Shown here: positions 49,001 through 62,219 of the stretch, piece after piece
How the letters are laid out: each line of letters opens with the position of its first letter
Numbering within the stretch: the first letter of the stretch is position 1
DNA from: Camelus bactrianus
Taxonomy: Eukaryota; Chordata; Mammalia; Artiodactyla; Camelidae
DNA: 64,000 nucleotides
Direction of reading: 5' to 3'
Assembly (NCBI RefSeq): GCF_048773025.1
Contig: NC_133572.1
Coordinates: 22,842,501 to 22,906,500 of the forward strand
Notes under the pieces: generated by a model
The model's database searches: none
Seen by the model: the letters and a program-made list of their open reading frames with translations, nothing else
Told to the model about the DNA's origin: nothing
Translations under genes and position numbers: made by a program

Positions 49001-49527
49001 CTTCAACACACTCTTATCTCTCAGAACTGAGCATGTGGAGAGACATTCTTTCAGCTAGCACAATGGTAACGGGTTGTAGGAGAAACTTTTACTCTGGTTT
49101 CTCAGTGTGTTTCCTAGTGCCGGTTTGAAGTTCCTGCAGTTTTCACTGTAAAACCGAGTTGGAGCTTGTACTTCCCCTTATATATGTACGGAATGTTGTT
49201 TGCAACTGAAAAGAAACTTTGTGTTCCCAACAAGCTAGGTGAAGGACGGCTTTCACACACACTTATCTCTCAGAACTGAGCATGTGGAGAGACGTTCTTT
49301 CAGCTAGCACAAAGGGAACGGGTTGCAGGAGAAACTTTTCCTCTGGTTTCTCAGTGTGATTCCAAGTGCCGGTTTGAAGTTCCTGCAGTTTTCACTGTAA
49401 AACCGATTTGTAGCTAGTACATCCCCATATATATGTATGGAGTGTAGTTTGCAACTGAAAAGAAAGTTTGTGTTCCCAACAAGCTAGGTGAAGGACGGCT
49501 TTCACACACACTGATCTCTCAGAACTG
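36980..49527. repeat. Loosely ordered pentamer zone, faint 12-13-monomer period
   Basis: About 50 monomers, with B-A-C-D-E runs near 41,060-42,300 and 44,050-45,300 but no exact HOR. CAAATGTAAC monomers start at 37580, 40567 and 43803 (spacings 2,987 and 3,236 bp). CTCAGTCTG in C monomers ends at 39650, 42887 and 46123 (spacings 3,237 and 3,236). CAACTACCCACC monomers lie near 43,310 and 46,295. Each copy carries many private changes, so homogenisation here seems older. I see no gene. Confidence 0.75.
41314..41811. repeat. Two-monomer A-C block, partner at 42310-42807
   Basis: The A monomer carries the private TTTGCATCTGAAAAG and is followed by C. The same pair lies 996 bp (four monomers) later at 42310. 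It is a small, local four-monomer duplication within the loosely ordered zone. Confidence 0.65.
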
Positions 49528-52500
49528 AGCATGTGGAGAGACGTTCTTTCAGCTAGCACAAAGGGAACGGGTTGCAGGAGAAACTTTTACTCTGGTTTCT
49601 CAGTGTGTTTCCTAGTGCCGGTTTGAAGTTCCTGCAGTTTTCACTGTAAAACCGAGTTCGAGCTTGTACTTCCCCTTATATATGTACGGACTGTATTTTG
49701 CAACTGAAAAGAATCTTTGTGTTCCCAACAAGCAAGGTGAAGGACGGCTTTCACACACACTTATCTCTCAGAACTGAGCATGTGGAGAGACGTTCTTTCA
49801 GCTAGCACAAAGGGAACGGGTTGCAGGAGAAACTTTTACTCTGGTTTCTCAGTGTGTTTCCTAGTGCCGGTTTGATGTTCCTGCAGTTTTCACTGTAAAA
49901 CCGAGTTGGAGCTAGTACCACACCATATATATATATGGAGTGTAGTTTGCAACTGAAAAGAAACTTTGTGGTCCCAACAAGCTAGGTGAAGGACGACTTT
50001 CACACACACTTATCTCTCAGAACTGAGCATGTGGGGAGACGTTCTTTCAGCTAGCACAAAGGGAACGGGTTGCAGGAAAAACTTTTACTCTCGTTTCTCA
50101 GTGTGATTCCAAGTGACGGTCTGAAGTTCCTGCAGTTTTCTCTGTAAAACCGATTTGTAGCTAGTACATCCCCATATATATGTATGGAGTGTAGTTTGCA
50201 ACTGAAAAGAAAGTTTGTGTTCCCAACAAGCTAGGTGAAGGACGGCTTTCACACACACTGATCTCTCAGAACTGAGCATGTGGAGAGACTTTCTTTCAGC
50301 TAGCACAAAGGAAACGGCTTGCAGGAGAAACTTTTACTCTGGTTTCTCAGTGTGTTTCCTAGTGCCGGTTTGAAGTTCCTGCAGTTTTCACTGTAAAACC
50401 GAGTTGGAGCTTGTACTTCCCCTTATATATGTACGGACTGTAGTTTGCAACTATAAAGAAACTTTGTGTTCCCAACAAGCTAGGTGAAGGACGGCTTTCA
50501 CACACACTTATCTCTCAGAACTGAGCATGTGGAGAGACGTTCTATCAGCTAGCACAAAGGGAACGGTTTGCAGGAGAAATTTTTACTCTGGTTTCTCAGT
50601 GTGTTTCCTAGTGCCGGTTTGAAGTTCCTGCATTTTTCACTGTAAAACCGAGTTGGAGCAAGTACCTCCCCATATATATGAATGGAGTGTAGTTTGCAAC
50701 TGAAAAGAAACTTTGTGTTCCCAACAAGCTAGGTGAAGGACGGCTTTCACACACACTTATCTCTCAGAACTGAGCATGTGGAGAGACGTTCTTTCAGCTA
50801 GCACAAAGGGAACGGGTTGCATGAGAAACTTTTACTCTGGTTTCTCAGTGTGATTCCAAGTGCCGGTTTGAAGTTCCTGCAGTTTTCTCTGTAAAACCGA
50901 TTTGTAGCTAGTACATCCCCATATATATGTATGGAGTGTAGTTTGCAACTGAAAAGAAAGTTTGTGTTCCCAACAAGCTAGGTGAAGGACGGCTTTCACA
51001 CACACTGATCTCTCAGAACTGAGCATGTGGAGAGACGTTCTTTCAGCTAGCACAAAGGGAACGGGTTGCAGGAGAAACTTTTACTCTGGTTTCTCAGTGT
51101 GTTTCCTAGTGCCGGTTTGAAGTTCCTGCAGTTTTCACTGTAAAACCGAGTTGGAGCTTGTACTTCCCCTTATATATGTACGGACTGTAGTTTGCAACTG
51201 AAAAGAAACTTTGTGTTCCCAACAAGCTAGGTGAAGGACGGCTTTCACACACACTTATCTCTCAGAACTGAGCATGTGGAGAGACGTTCTTTCAGCTAGC
51301 ACAAAGGGAACGGGTTGCAGGAGAAACTTTTACTCTGGTTTCTCAGTATGTTTCCTAGTACCGGTTTGAAGTTCCTGCAGTTTTCACTGTAAAACCGAGT
51401 TGGAGCTAGTACCTCACCATATATATATATGGAGTGTAGTTTGCAACTGAAAAGAAACTTTGTGGTCCCAACAAGCTAGGTGAAGGACGACTTTCACACA
51501 CACTTATCTCTCAGAACTGAGCATGTGGAGAGACGTACTTTCAGCTAGCACAAAGGGAACGGGTTGCAGGAGAAACTTTTACTCTGGTTTCTCAGTGTGA
51601 TTCCTAGTGCCGGTTTGAAGTTCCTGCTGTTTTCACTGTAAAACCGAGTTGGATCTAGTACCTCACCATATATATATATGGAGTGTAGTTTGCAACTGAA
51701 AAGAAACTTTGTGTTCCCAAAAAGCTAGGTGAAAGACGGCTTTCACACACACTTATCTCTCAGAACTGAGCATGTGGAGAGACGTTCTTTCAGCTAGCAC
51801 AAAGGTAACGGGTTGTAGGAGAAACTTTTACTCTGGTTTCTCAGTGTGTTTCCTAGTGCCGGTATGAAGTTCCTGCAGTTTTCACTGTAAAACCGAGTTG
51901 GAGCTTGTACTTCCCCTTATATATGTACGGACTGTAGTTTGCAACTGAAAAGAAACTTTGTGTTCCCAACAAGCTAGGTGAAGGACGGCTTTCACACACA
52001 CTTATCTCTCAGAACTTAGCATGTGGAGAGACGTTCTTTCAGCTAGCACAAAGGGAACGGGTTGCAGGAGAAACTTTTACTCTGGTTTCTCAGTGTGATT
52101 CCAAGTGCCGGTTTGAAGTTCCTGCAGTTTTCTTTGTAAAACAGATTTGTATCAAGTAAATTCCCATATATATGTATGGAGTGCAGTTTGCAACTGAAAA
52201 GAAAGTTTGTGTTCCCAACAAGCTAGATGAAGGACGGCTTTCACACATACTTATCTCTCAGAACTGAGCATGTGGAGAGACGTTCTTTCAGCTAGCACAA
52301 AGGGAACGGGTTTAGGAGAAACTTTTACTCTGGTTTCTCAGTGTGTTTCCTAGTGCCGGTTTGAAGTTCCTGCAGTTTTCACTGTAAAACCGAGTTGGAG
52401 CTTGTTCTTCCCTTTATATATGTACGGACTGTAGTTTGCAACTGAAAAGAAACTTTGTGTTCCCAACAAGCTAGGTGAAGGACGGCTTTCACACACACTT

Positions 52501-54008
52501 ATCTCTCAGAACTGAGCATGTGGAGAGAATTTCTTTCAGCTAGCACAAAGGGAACGGGTTGCAGGAGAAACTTTTACTCTGGTTTCTCAGTGTGTTTCCT
52601 AGTGCCGGTTTGAAGTTCCTGCAGTTTTCACTGTAAAACCGAGTTGGAGCTAGTACCTAACCATATATATGTATGGAGTGTAGTTTGCAACTGAAAAGAA
52701 ACTTTGTGTTCCCAACAAGCTAGGTGAAGGACGACTTTCACACACACTTATCTCTCAGAACTGAGCATGTGGAGAGACGTTCTTTCAGCTAGCACAAAGG
52801 GAACGGGTTGCATGAGAAACTTTTACTCTGGTTTCTCAGTGTGATTCCTAGTGCCGGTTTGAAGTTCCTGCAGTTTTCACTGTAAAATCGAGTTGGAGCT
52901 AGTACCTCCCCATATATATGTACGGACTGTAGTTTGCAACTGAAAAGAAACTTTGTGTTCCCAACAAGCTAGGTGAAGGACGGCTTTCACACACACTTAT
53001 CTCTCAGAACTGAGCATGTGGAGAGACGTTCTTTCAGCTAGCACAAAGGGAACGGGTTGCAGGAGAAACTTTTACTCTGGTTTCTCAGTGTGTTTCCTAG
53101 TGCCGGTTTGAAGTTCCTGCAGTTTTCACTGTAAAACCGAGTTGGAGCTTGTACTTCCCCTTATTTATGTATGGACTGTAGTTTGCAACTGAAAAGAAAC
53201 TTTGTGTTCCCAACAAGCTAGGTGAAGGACGGCTTTCACACACACTTATCTCTCAGAACTGAGCATGTGGAGAGACGTTCTTTCAGCTAGCACAAAGGGA
53301 ACGGGTTGCAGGAGAAACTTTTACTCTGGTTTCTCAGTGTGATTCCAAGTGCCAGTTTGAAGTTCCGGCAGTTTTCTCTGTAAAACCGATTTGTAGCTAG
53401 TATATCCCCATATATATTTATGGAGTGTAGTTGGCAACTGAAAAGAAACTTTGTGTTCCCAACAAGCTAGGTGAATGACGCCTTTCACACACACTTATCT
53501 CTCAGAACTGAGCATGTGGAGAGACGTTCTTTCAGCTAGCACAATGGGAACGGCTTGCAGGAGAAACTTTTACTCTGGTTACTCAGTGTGTTTCCTAGTG
53601 CCGGTTTGAAGTTCCTGCAGTTTTAACTGTAAAACCGAGTTGGAGCTTGTACTTCCCCTTATATATGTATGGACTGTAGTTTGCAACTGAAAAGAAACTT
53701 TGTGTTCCCAACAAGTTAGGTGAAGGACGGCTTTCACACACACTTAACTCTCAGAACTGAGCATGTGGAGAGACGTTCTTTCAGCTATCACAAAGGGAAC
53801 GGGTTGCATGAGAAACTTTTACTCTGGTTTCTCAGTGTGTTTCCTAGTGCCGGTTTGAAGTTCCTGCAGTTTTCACTGTAAAACCGAGTTGGAGCTTGTT
53901 CTTCCCCTTATATATGTACGGACTGTAGTTTGCAACTGAAAAGAAACTTTGTGTTCCCAACAAGCTAGGTGAAGGACGGCTTTCACACACACTTATCTCT
54001 CAGAACTG
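49528..54008. repeat. 18-mer HOR, copy 1 (full, 18 monomers)
   Basis: This copy is 4,481 bp. Private marks in order are GAGTTCGAGC with CAAGCAAGG, GTTTGATGTTCC with GTACCACACC, CAAGTGACGG, CACACTGATCTCTC, TTCTATCAGC, CCATATATATGAATGG, CTCAGTATG, GTTGGATCTAGTACC, CCGGTATGAAG, GTATCAAGTAAATTCCC, CTTGTTCTTCCC, GAGAGAATTTC, GTACCTAACC, TTATTTATGTATGG, AGTTCCGGCAG and CTTAACTCTCAG. Confidence 0.92.
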
Positions 54009-57000
54009 AGCATGTGGAGAGACGTTCTTTCAGCTAGCACAAAGGGAACGGGTTGCAGGAGAAACTTTTACTCTGGTTTCTCAGTGTGTTTCCTAGTGCT
54101 GGTTTGAAGTTCCTGCAGTTTTCACTGTAAAACCGAGTTCGAGCTTGTACTTCCCCTTATATATGTACGGACTGTAGTTTGCAACTGAAAAGAAACTTTG
54201 TGTTCCCAACAAGCAAGGTGAAGGACGGCTTTCACACACACTTATCTCTCAGAACTGAGCATGTGGAGAGACGTTCTTTCAGCTAGCACAAAGGGAACGG
54301 GTTGCAGGATAAACTTTTACTCTGGTTTCTCAGTGTGTTTCCTAGTGCCGGTTTGATGTTCCTGCAGTTTTCACTGTAAAACCGAGTTGGAGCTAGTACC
54401 ACACCATATATATATATGGAGTGTAGTTTGCAACTGAAAAGAAACTTTGTGGTCCCAACAAGCTAGGTGAAGGACGACTTTCACACACACTTATCTCTCA
54501 GAACTGAGCATGTGGGGAGACGTTCTTTCAGCTAGCACAAAGGGAACGGGTTGCAGGAAAAACTTTTACTCTGGTTTCTCAGTGTGATTCCAAGTGACGG
54601 TTTGAAGTTCCTGCAGTTTTCTCTGTAAAACCGATTTGTAGCTAGTACATCCCCATATATATGTATGGAGTGTAGTTTGCAACTGAAAAGAAAGTTTGTG
54701 TTCCCAACAAGCTAGGTGAAGGACGGCTTTCACACACACTGATCTCTCAGAACTGAGCATGTGGAGAGACTTTCTTTCAGCTAGCACAAAGGGAACGGGT
54801 TGCAGGAGAAACTTATACTCTGGTTTCTCAGTGTGTTTCCTAGTGCCGGTTTGAAGTTCCTGCAGTTTTCACTGTAAAACCGAGTTGGAGCTTGTACTTC
54901 CCCTTATATATGTACGGACTGTAGTTGGCAACTGAAAAGAAACTTTGTGTTCCCAACAAGCTAGGTGAAGGACGGCTTTCACACACACTTATCTCTCAGA
55001 ACTGAGCATGTGGAGAGACGTTCTATCAGCTAGCACAAAGGGAACGGTTTGCAGGAGAAACTTTTACTCTGGTTTCTCAGTGTGTTTCCTAGTGCCGGTT
55101 TGAAGTTCCTGCAGTTTTCACTGTAAAACCGAGTTGGAGCTTGTACTTCCGCTTATATATGTATGGACTGTAGTTTGCAACTGAAAAGAAACTTTGTGTT
55201 CCCAACAAGCTAGGTGAAGGACGGCTTTCACACACACTTATCTCTCAGAACTGAGCATGTGGAGAGACGTTCTTTCAGCTAGCACAAAGGGAACGGGTTG
55301 CAGGAGAAACTTTTACTCTGGTTTCTCAGTATATTTCCTAGTGCCGGTTTGAAGTTCCTGCAGTTTTCACTGTAAAACCGAGTTGGAGCTAGTACCTCAC
55401 CATATATATATATGGAGTGTAGTTTGCAACTGAAAAGAAACTTTGTGGTCCCAACAAGCTAGGTGAAGGACGACTTTCACACACACTTATCTCTCAGAAC
55501 TGAGCATGTGGAGAGACGTACTTTCAGCTAGCACAAAGGGAACGGGTTGCAGGAGAAACTTTTACTCTGGTTTCTCAGTGTGATTCCTAGTGCCGGTTTG
55601 AAGTTCCTGCAGTTTTCACTGTAAAACCGAGTTGGATCTAGTACCTCACCATATATATATATGGAGTGTAGTTTGCAACTGAAAAGAAACTTTGTGTTCC
55701 CAAAAAGCTAGGTGAAAGACGGCTTTCACACACACTTATCTCTCAGAACTGAGCATGTGGAGAGACGTTCTTTCAGCTAGCACAAAGTAACGGGTTGTAG
55801 GAGAAACTTTTACTCTGGTTTCTCAGTGTGTTTCCTAGTGCCGGTATGAAGTTCCTGCAGTTTTCACTGTAAAACCGAGTTGGAGCTTGTACTTCCCCTT
55901 ATATATGTACGGACTGTAGTTTGCAACTGAAAAGAAACTTTGTGTTCCCAACAAGCTAGGTGAAGGACGGCTTTCACACACACTTATCTCTCAGAACTTA
56001 GCATGTGGAGAGACGTTCTTTCAGCTAGCACAAAGGGAACGGGTTGCAGGAGAAACTTTTACTCTGGTTTCTCAGTGTGATTCCAAGTGCCGGTTTGAAG
56101 TTCCTGCAGTTTTCTTTGTAAAACAGATTTGTATCAAGTAAATTCCCATATATATGTATGGAGTGCAGTTTGCAACTGAAAAGAAAGTTTGTGTTCCCAA
56201 CAAGCTAGATGAAGGACGGCTTTCAAACATACTTATCTCTCAGAACTGAGCATGTGGAGAGACGTTCTTTCAGCTAGCACAAAGGGAACGGGTTGAGGAG
56301 AAACTTTTACTCTGGTTTCTCAGTGTGTTTCCTAGTGCCGGTTTGAAGTTCCTACAGTTTTCACTGTAAAACCGAGTTGGAGCTTGTTCTTCCCTTTATA
56401 TATGTACGGACTGTAGTTTGCAACTGAAAAGAAACTTTGTGTTCCCAACAAGCTAGGTGAAGGACGGCTTTCACACACACTTATCTCTCAGAACTGAGCA
56501 TGTGGAGAGAATTTCTTTCAGCTAGCACAAAGGGAACGGGTTGCTGGAGAAACTTTTACTCTGGTTTCTCAGTGTGTTTCCTAGTGCCGGTTTGAAGTTC
56601 CTGCAGTTTTCACTGTAAAACCGAGTTGGAGCTAGTACCTAACCATATATATGTATGGAGTGTAGTTTGCAACTGAAAAGAAACTTTGTGTTCCCAACAA
56701 GCTAGGTGAAGGACGACTTTCACACACACTTATCTCTCAGAACTGAGCATGTGGAGAGACGTTCTTTCAGCTAGCACAAAGGGAACGGGTTGCATGAGAA
56801 ACTTTTACTCTGGTTTCTCAGTGTGATTCCTAGTTCCGGTTTGAAGTTCCTGCAGTTTTCACTGTAAAATCGAGTTGGAGCTAGTACCTCCCCATATATA
56901 TGTACGGACTGTAGTTTGCAACTGAAAAGAAACTTTGTGTTCCCAACAAGCTAGGTGAAGGACGGCTTTCACACACACTTATCTCTCAGAACTGAGCATG

Positions 57001-57990
57001 TGGAGAGACGTTCTTTCAGCTAGCACAAAGGGAACGGGTTGCAGGAGAAACTTTTACTCTGGTTTCTCAGTGTGTTTCCTAGTGCCGGTTTGAAGTTCCT
57101 GCAGTTTTCACTGTAAAACCGAGTTGGAGCTTGTACTTCCCCTTATTTATGTATGGACTGTAGTTTGCAACTGAAAAGAAACTTTGTGTTCCCAACAAGC
57201 TAGGTGAAGGACGGCTTTCACACACACTTATCTCTCAGAACTGAGCATGTGGAGAGACGTTCTTTCAGCTAGCACAAAGGGAACGGGTTGCAGGAGAAAC
57301 TTTTACTCTGGTTTCTCAGTGTGATTCCAAGTGCCAGTTTGAAGTTCCGGCAGTTTTCTCTGTAAAACCGATTTGTAGCTAGTACATCCCCATATATATT
57401 TATGGAGTGTAGTTGGCAACTGAAAAGAAACTTTGTGTTCCCAACAAGCTAGGTGAATGCCGCCTTTCACACACACTTATCTCTCAGAACTGAGCATGTG
57501 GAGAGACGTTCTTTCAGTTAGCACAATGGGAACGGCTTGCAGGAGAAACTTTTACTCTGGTTACTCAGTGTGTTTCCTAGTGCCGGTTTGAAGTTCCTGC
57601 AGTTTTCACTGTAAAACCGAGTTGGAGCTTGTACTTCCCCTTATATATGTATGGACTGTAGTTTGCAACTGAAAAGAAACTTTGTGTTCCCAACAAGCTA
57701 GGTGAAGGACGGCTTTCACACACACTTAACTCTCAGAACTGAGCATGTGGAGAGACGTTCTTTCAGCTATCACAAAGGGAACGGGTTGCATGAGAAACTT
57801 TTACTCTGGTTTCTCAGTGTGTTTCCTAGTGCCGGTTTGAAGTTCCTGCAGTTTTCACTGTAAAACCGAGTTGGAGCTTGTTCTTCCCCTTATATATGTA
57901 CGGACTGTAGTTTGCAACTGAAAAGAAACTTTGTGTTCCCAACAAGCTAGGTGAAGGACGGCTTTCACACACACTTATCTCTCAGAACTG
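54009..57990. repeat. 18-mer HOR, copy 2 (16 monomers)
   Basis: It carries the marks of copy 1 in the same order but is 3,982 bp long. Two monomers are missing where 55005-55253 fuses the front of one monomer with the rear of the monomer two places further on. Offsets to copy 1 are 4,481 bp before and 3,983 bp after that point. Confidence 0.92.
55005..55253. repeat. Fusion monomer in 18-mer copy 2
   Basis: It begins with TTCTATCAGC like 50524, but its rear has CTTGTACTTCCGC and TATGGACTGTAG, as in an A monomer corresponding to 51023. The two monomers between (with GAATGGAG and GATCTCTCAG) are lost. It is a clear two-unit deletion by unequal exchange. Confidence 0.8.
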
Positions 57991-60900
57991 AGCATGTGGA
58001 GAGACGTTCTTTCAGCTAGCACAAAGGGAACGGGTTGCAGGAGAAACTTTTACTCTGGTTTCTCAGTGTGTTTCCTAGTGCCGGTTTGATGTTCCTGCAG
58101 TTTTCACTGTAAAACCGAGTTCGAGCTTGTACTTCCCCTTATATATGTACGGACTTTAGTTTGCAACTGAAAAGAAACTTTGTGTTCCCAACAAGCAAGG
58201 TGAAGGACGGCTTTCACACACACTTATCTCTCAGAACTGAGCATGTGGAGAGACGTTCTTTCAGCTAGCACAAAGGGAACGGGTTGCAGGAGAAACTTTT
58301 ACTCTGGTTTCTCAGTGTGTTTCCTAGTGCCGGTTTGATGTTCCTGCAGTTTTCACTGTAAAACCGAGTTGGAGCTAGTACCACACCATATATATATATG
58401 GAGTGTAGTTTGCAACTGAAAAGAAACTTTGTGGTCCCAACAAGCTAGGTGAAGGACGACTTTCACACACACTTATCTCTCAGAACTGAGCATGTGGGGA
58501 GACGTTCTTTCAGCTAGCACAAAGGGAACGGGTTGCAGGAAAATCTTTTACTCTGGTTTCTCAGTGTGATTCCAAGTGACGGTTTGAAGTTCCTGCAGTT
58601 TTCTCTGTAAAACCGATTTGTAGCTAGTACATCCCCATATATATGTATGGAGTGTAGTTTGCAACTGAAAAGAAAGTTTGTGTTCCCAACAAGCTAGGTG
58701 AAGGACGGCTTTCACACACACTGATCTCTCAGAACTGAGCATGTGGAGAGACTTTCTTTCAGCTAGCACAAAGGGAACGGGTTGCATGAGAAACTTATAC
58801 TCTGGTTTCTCAGTGTGTTTCCTAGTGCCGGTTTGAAGTTCCTGCAGTTTTCACTGTAAAACCGAGTTGGAGCTTGTACTTCCCCTTATATATGTACGGA
58901 CTGTAGTTGGCAACTGAAAAGAAACTTTGTGTTCCCAACAAGCTAGGTGAAGGACGGCTTTCACACACACTTATCTCTCAGAACTGAGCATGTGGAGAGA
59001 CGTTCTATCAGCTAGCACAAAGGGAACGGTTTGCAGGAGAAATTCTTACTCTGGTTTCTCAGTGTGTTTCCTAGTGCCGGTTTGAAGTTCCTGCATTTTT
59101 CACTGTAAAACCGAGTTGGAGCAAGTACCTCCCCATATATATGAATGGAGTGTAGTTTGCAACTGAAAAGAAACTTTGTGTTCCCAACAAGCTAGGTGAA
59201 GGACGGCTTTCACACACACTTATCTCTCAGAACTGAGCATGTGGAGAGACGTTCTTTCAGCTAGCACAAAGGGAACGGGTTGCATGAGAAACTTTTACTC
59301 TGGTTTCTCAGTGTGATTCCAAGTGCCGGTTTGAAGTTCCTGCAGTTTTCTCTGTAAAACCGATTTGTAGCTAGTACATCCAGATATATGTATGGAGTGT
59401 AGTTTGCAACTGAAAAGAAAGTTTGTGTTCCCAACAAGCTAGGTGAAGGACGGCTTTCACACACACTGATCTCTCAGAACTGAGCATGTGGAGAGACGTT
59501 CTTTCAGCTAGCACAAAGGGAACGGGTTGCAGGAGAAACTTTTACTCTGGTTTCTCAGTGTGTTTCCTAGTGCCGGTTTGAAGTTCCTGCAGTTTTCACT
59601 GTAAAACCGAGTTGGAGCTTGTACTTCCCCTTATATATGTACGGACTGTAGTTTGCAACTGAAAAGAAACTTTGTGTTCCCAACAAGCTAGGTGAAGGAC
59701 GGCTTTCACACACACTTATCTCTCAGAACTGAGCATGTGGAGAGACGTTCTTTCAGCTAGCACAAAGGGAACGTGTTGCAGGAGAAACTTTTACTCTGGT
59801 TTCTCAGTATGTTTCCTAGTGCCGGTTAGAAGTTCCTGCAGTTTTCACTGTAAAACCGAGTTGGAGCTAGTACCTCACCATATATATATATGGAGTGTAG
59901 TTTGCAACTGAAAAGAAACTTTGTGGTCCCAACAAGCTAGGTGAAGGACGACTTTCACACACACATATCTCTCAGAACTGAGCATGTGGAGAGACGTTCT
60001 TTCAGCTAGCACAAAGGGAACGGGTTGCAGGAGAAACTTTTACTCTGGTTTCTCAGTGTGATTCCTAGTGCCGGTTTGATGTTCCTGCAGTTTTCACTGT
60101 AAAACCGAGTTGGATCTAGTACCTCACCATATATATATATGGAGTGTAGTTTGCAACTGAAAAGAAACTTTGTGTTCCCAAAAAGCTAGGTGAAGGACTG
60201 CTTTCACACACACTTATCTCTCAGAACTTAGCATGTGGAGAGACGTTCTTTCAGCTAGCACAAAGGTAACGGGTTGTAGGAGAAACTTTTACTCTGGTTT
60301 CTCAGTGTGTTTCCTAGTGCCGGTATGAAGTTCCTGCAGTTTTCACTGTAAAACCGAGTTGGAGCTTGTACTTCCCCTTATATATGTACGGACTGTAGTT
60401 TGCAACTGAAAAGAAACTTTGTGTTCCCAACAAGCTAGGTGAAGGACGGCTTTCACACACACTTATCTCTCAGAACTTAGCATGTGGAGAGACGTTCTTT
60501 CAGCTAGCACAAAGGGAACGGGATGCAGGAGAAACTTTTACTCTGGTTTCTCAGTGTGATTCCAAGTGCCGGTTTGAAGTTCCTGCAGTTTTCTTTGTAA
60601 AACAGATTTGTATCAAGTAAATTCCCATATATATGTATGGAGTGCAGTTTGCAACTGAAAAGAAAGTTTGTGTTCCCAACAAGCTAGATGAAGGACGGCT
60701 TTCACACATACTTATCTCTCAGAACTGAGCATGTGGAGAGACGTTCTTTCAGCTAGCACAAAGGGAACGGGTTGAGGAGAAACTTTTACTCTGGTTTCTC
60801 AGTGTGTTTCCTAGTGCCGGTTTGAAGTTCCTGCAGTTTTCACTGTAAAACCGAGTTGGAGCTTGTTCTTCCCTTTATATATGTACGGACTGTAGTTTGC

Positions 60901-62219
60901 AACTGAAAAGAAACTTTGTGTTCCCAACAAGCTAGGTGAAGGACGGCTTTCACACACACTTATCTCTCAGAACTGAGCATGTGGAGAGAATTTCTTTCAG
61001 CTAGCACAAAGGGAACGGGTTGCAGGAGAAACTTTTACTCTGGTTTCTCAGTGTGTTTCCTAGTGCCGGTTTGAAGTTCCTGCAGTTTTCACTGTAAAAC
61101 CGAGTTGGAGCTAGTACCTAACCATATATATGTATGGAGTGTAGTTTGCAACTGAAAAGAAACTTTGTGTTCCCAACAAGCTAGGTGAAGGACGACTTTC
61201 ACACACACTTATCTCTCAGAACTGAGCATGTGGAGAGACGTTCTTTCAGCTAGAACAAAGGGAACGGGTTGCATGAGAAACTTTTACTCTGGTTTCTCAG
61301 TGTGATTCCTAGTGCCGGTTTGAAGTTCCTGCAGTTTTCACTGTAAAATCGAGTTGGAGCTAGTACCTCCCCATATATATGTACGGAGTGTAGTTTGCAA
61401 CTGAAAAGAAACTTTGTGTTCCCAACAAGCTAGGTGAAGGACGGCTTTCACACACACTTATCTCTCAGAACTGAGCATGTGGAGAGACGTTCTTTCAGCT
61501 AGCACAATGGGAACGGGTTGCAGGAGAAATTTTACTCTGGTTTCTCAGTGTGTTTCCTAGTGCCGGTTTGAAGTTCCTGCAGTTTTCACTGTAAAACCGA
61601 GTTGGAGCTTGTACTTCCCCTTATTTATGTATGGACTGTAGTTTGCAACTGAAAAGAAACTTTGTGTTCCCAACAAGCTAGGTGAAGGACGGCTTTCACA
61701 CACACTTATCTCTCAGAACTGAGCATGTGGAGAGACGTTCTTTCAGCTAGCACAAAGGGAACGGGTTGCAGGAGAAACTTTTACTCTGGTTTCTCAGTGT
61801 GATTCCAAGTGCCAGTTTGAAGTTCCGGCAGTTTTCTCTGTAAAACCGATTTGTAGCTAGTACATCCCCATATATATTTATGGAGTGTAGTTGGCAACTG
61901 AAAAGAAACTTTGTGTTCCCAACAAGCTAGGTGAAGGACGGCTTTCACACACACTTAACTCTCAGAACTGAGCATGTGGAGAGACGTTCTTTCAGCTAGC
62001 ACAAAGGGAACGGGTTGCATGAGAAACTTTTACTCTGGTTTCTCAGTGTGTTTCCTAGTGCCGGTTTGAAGTTCCTGCAGTTTTCACTGTAAAACCGAGT
62101 TGGAGCTTGTTCTTCCCCTTATATATGTACGGACTGTAGTTTGCAACTGAAAAGAAACTTTGTGTTCCCAACAAGCTAGGTGAAGGACGGCTTTCACACA
62201 CACTTATCTCTCAGAACTG
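57991..62219. repeat. 18-mer HOR, copy 3 (17 monomers)
   Basis: This copy keeps the two monomers that copy 2 lost (TTCTATCAGC at about 59,005, GAATGGAG at about 59,145) but lacks the A monomer with GGTTACTCAG that follows the AGTTCCGGCAG monomer in copies 1 and 2. It is 4,229 bp. The 18-mer pattern stops at about 62,220. Confidence 0.9.
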
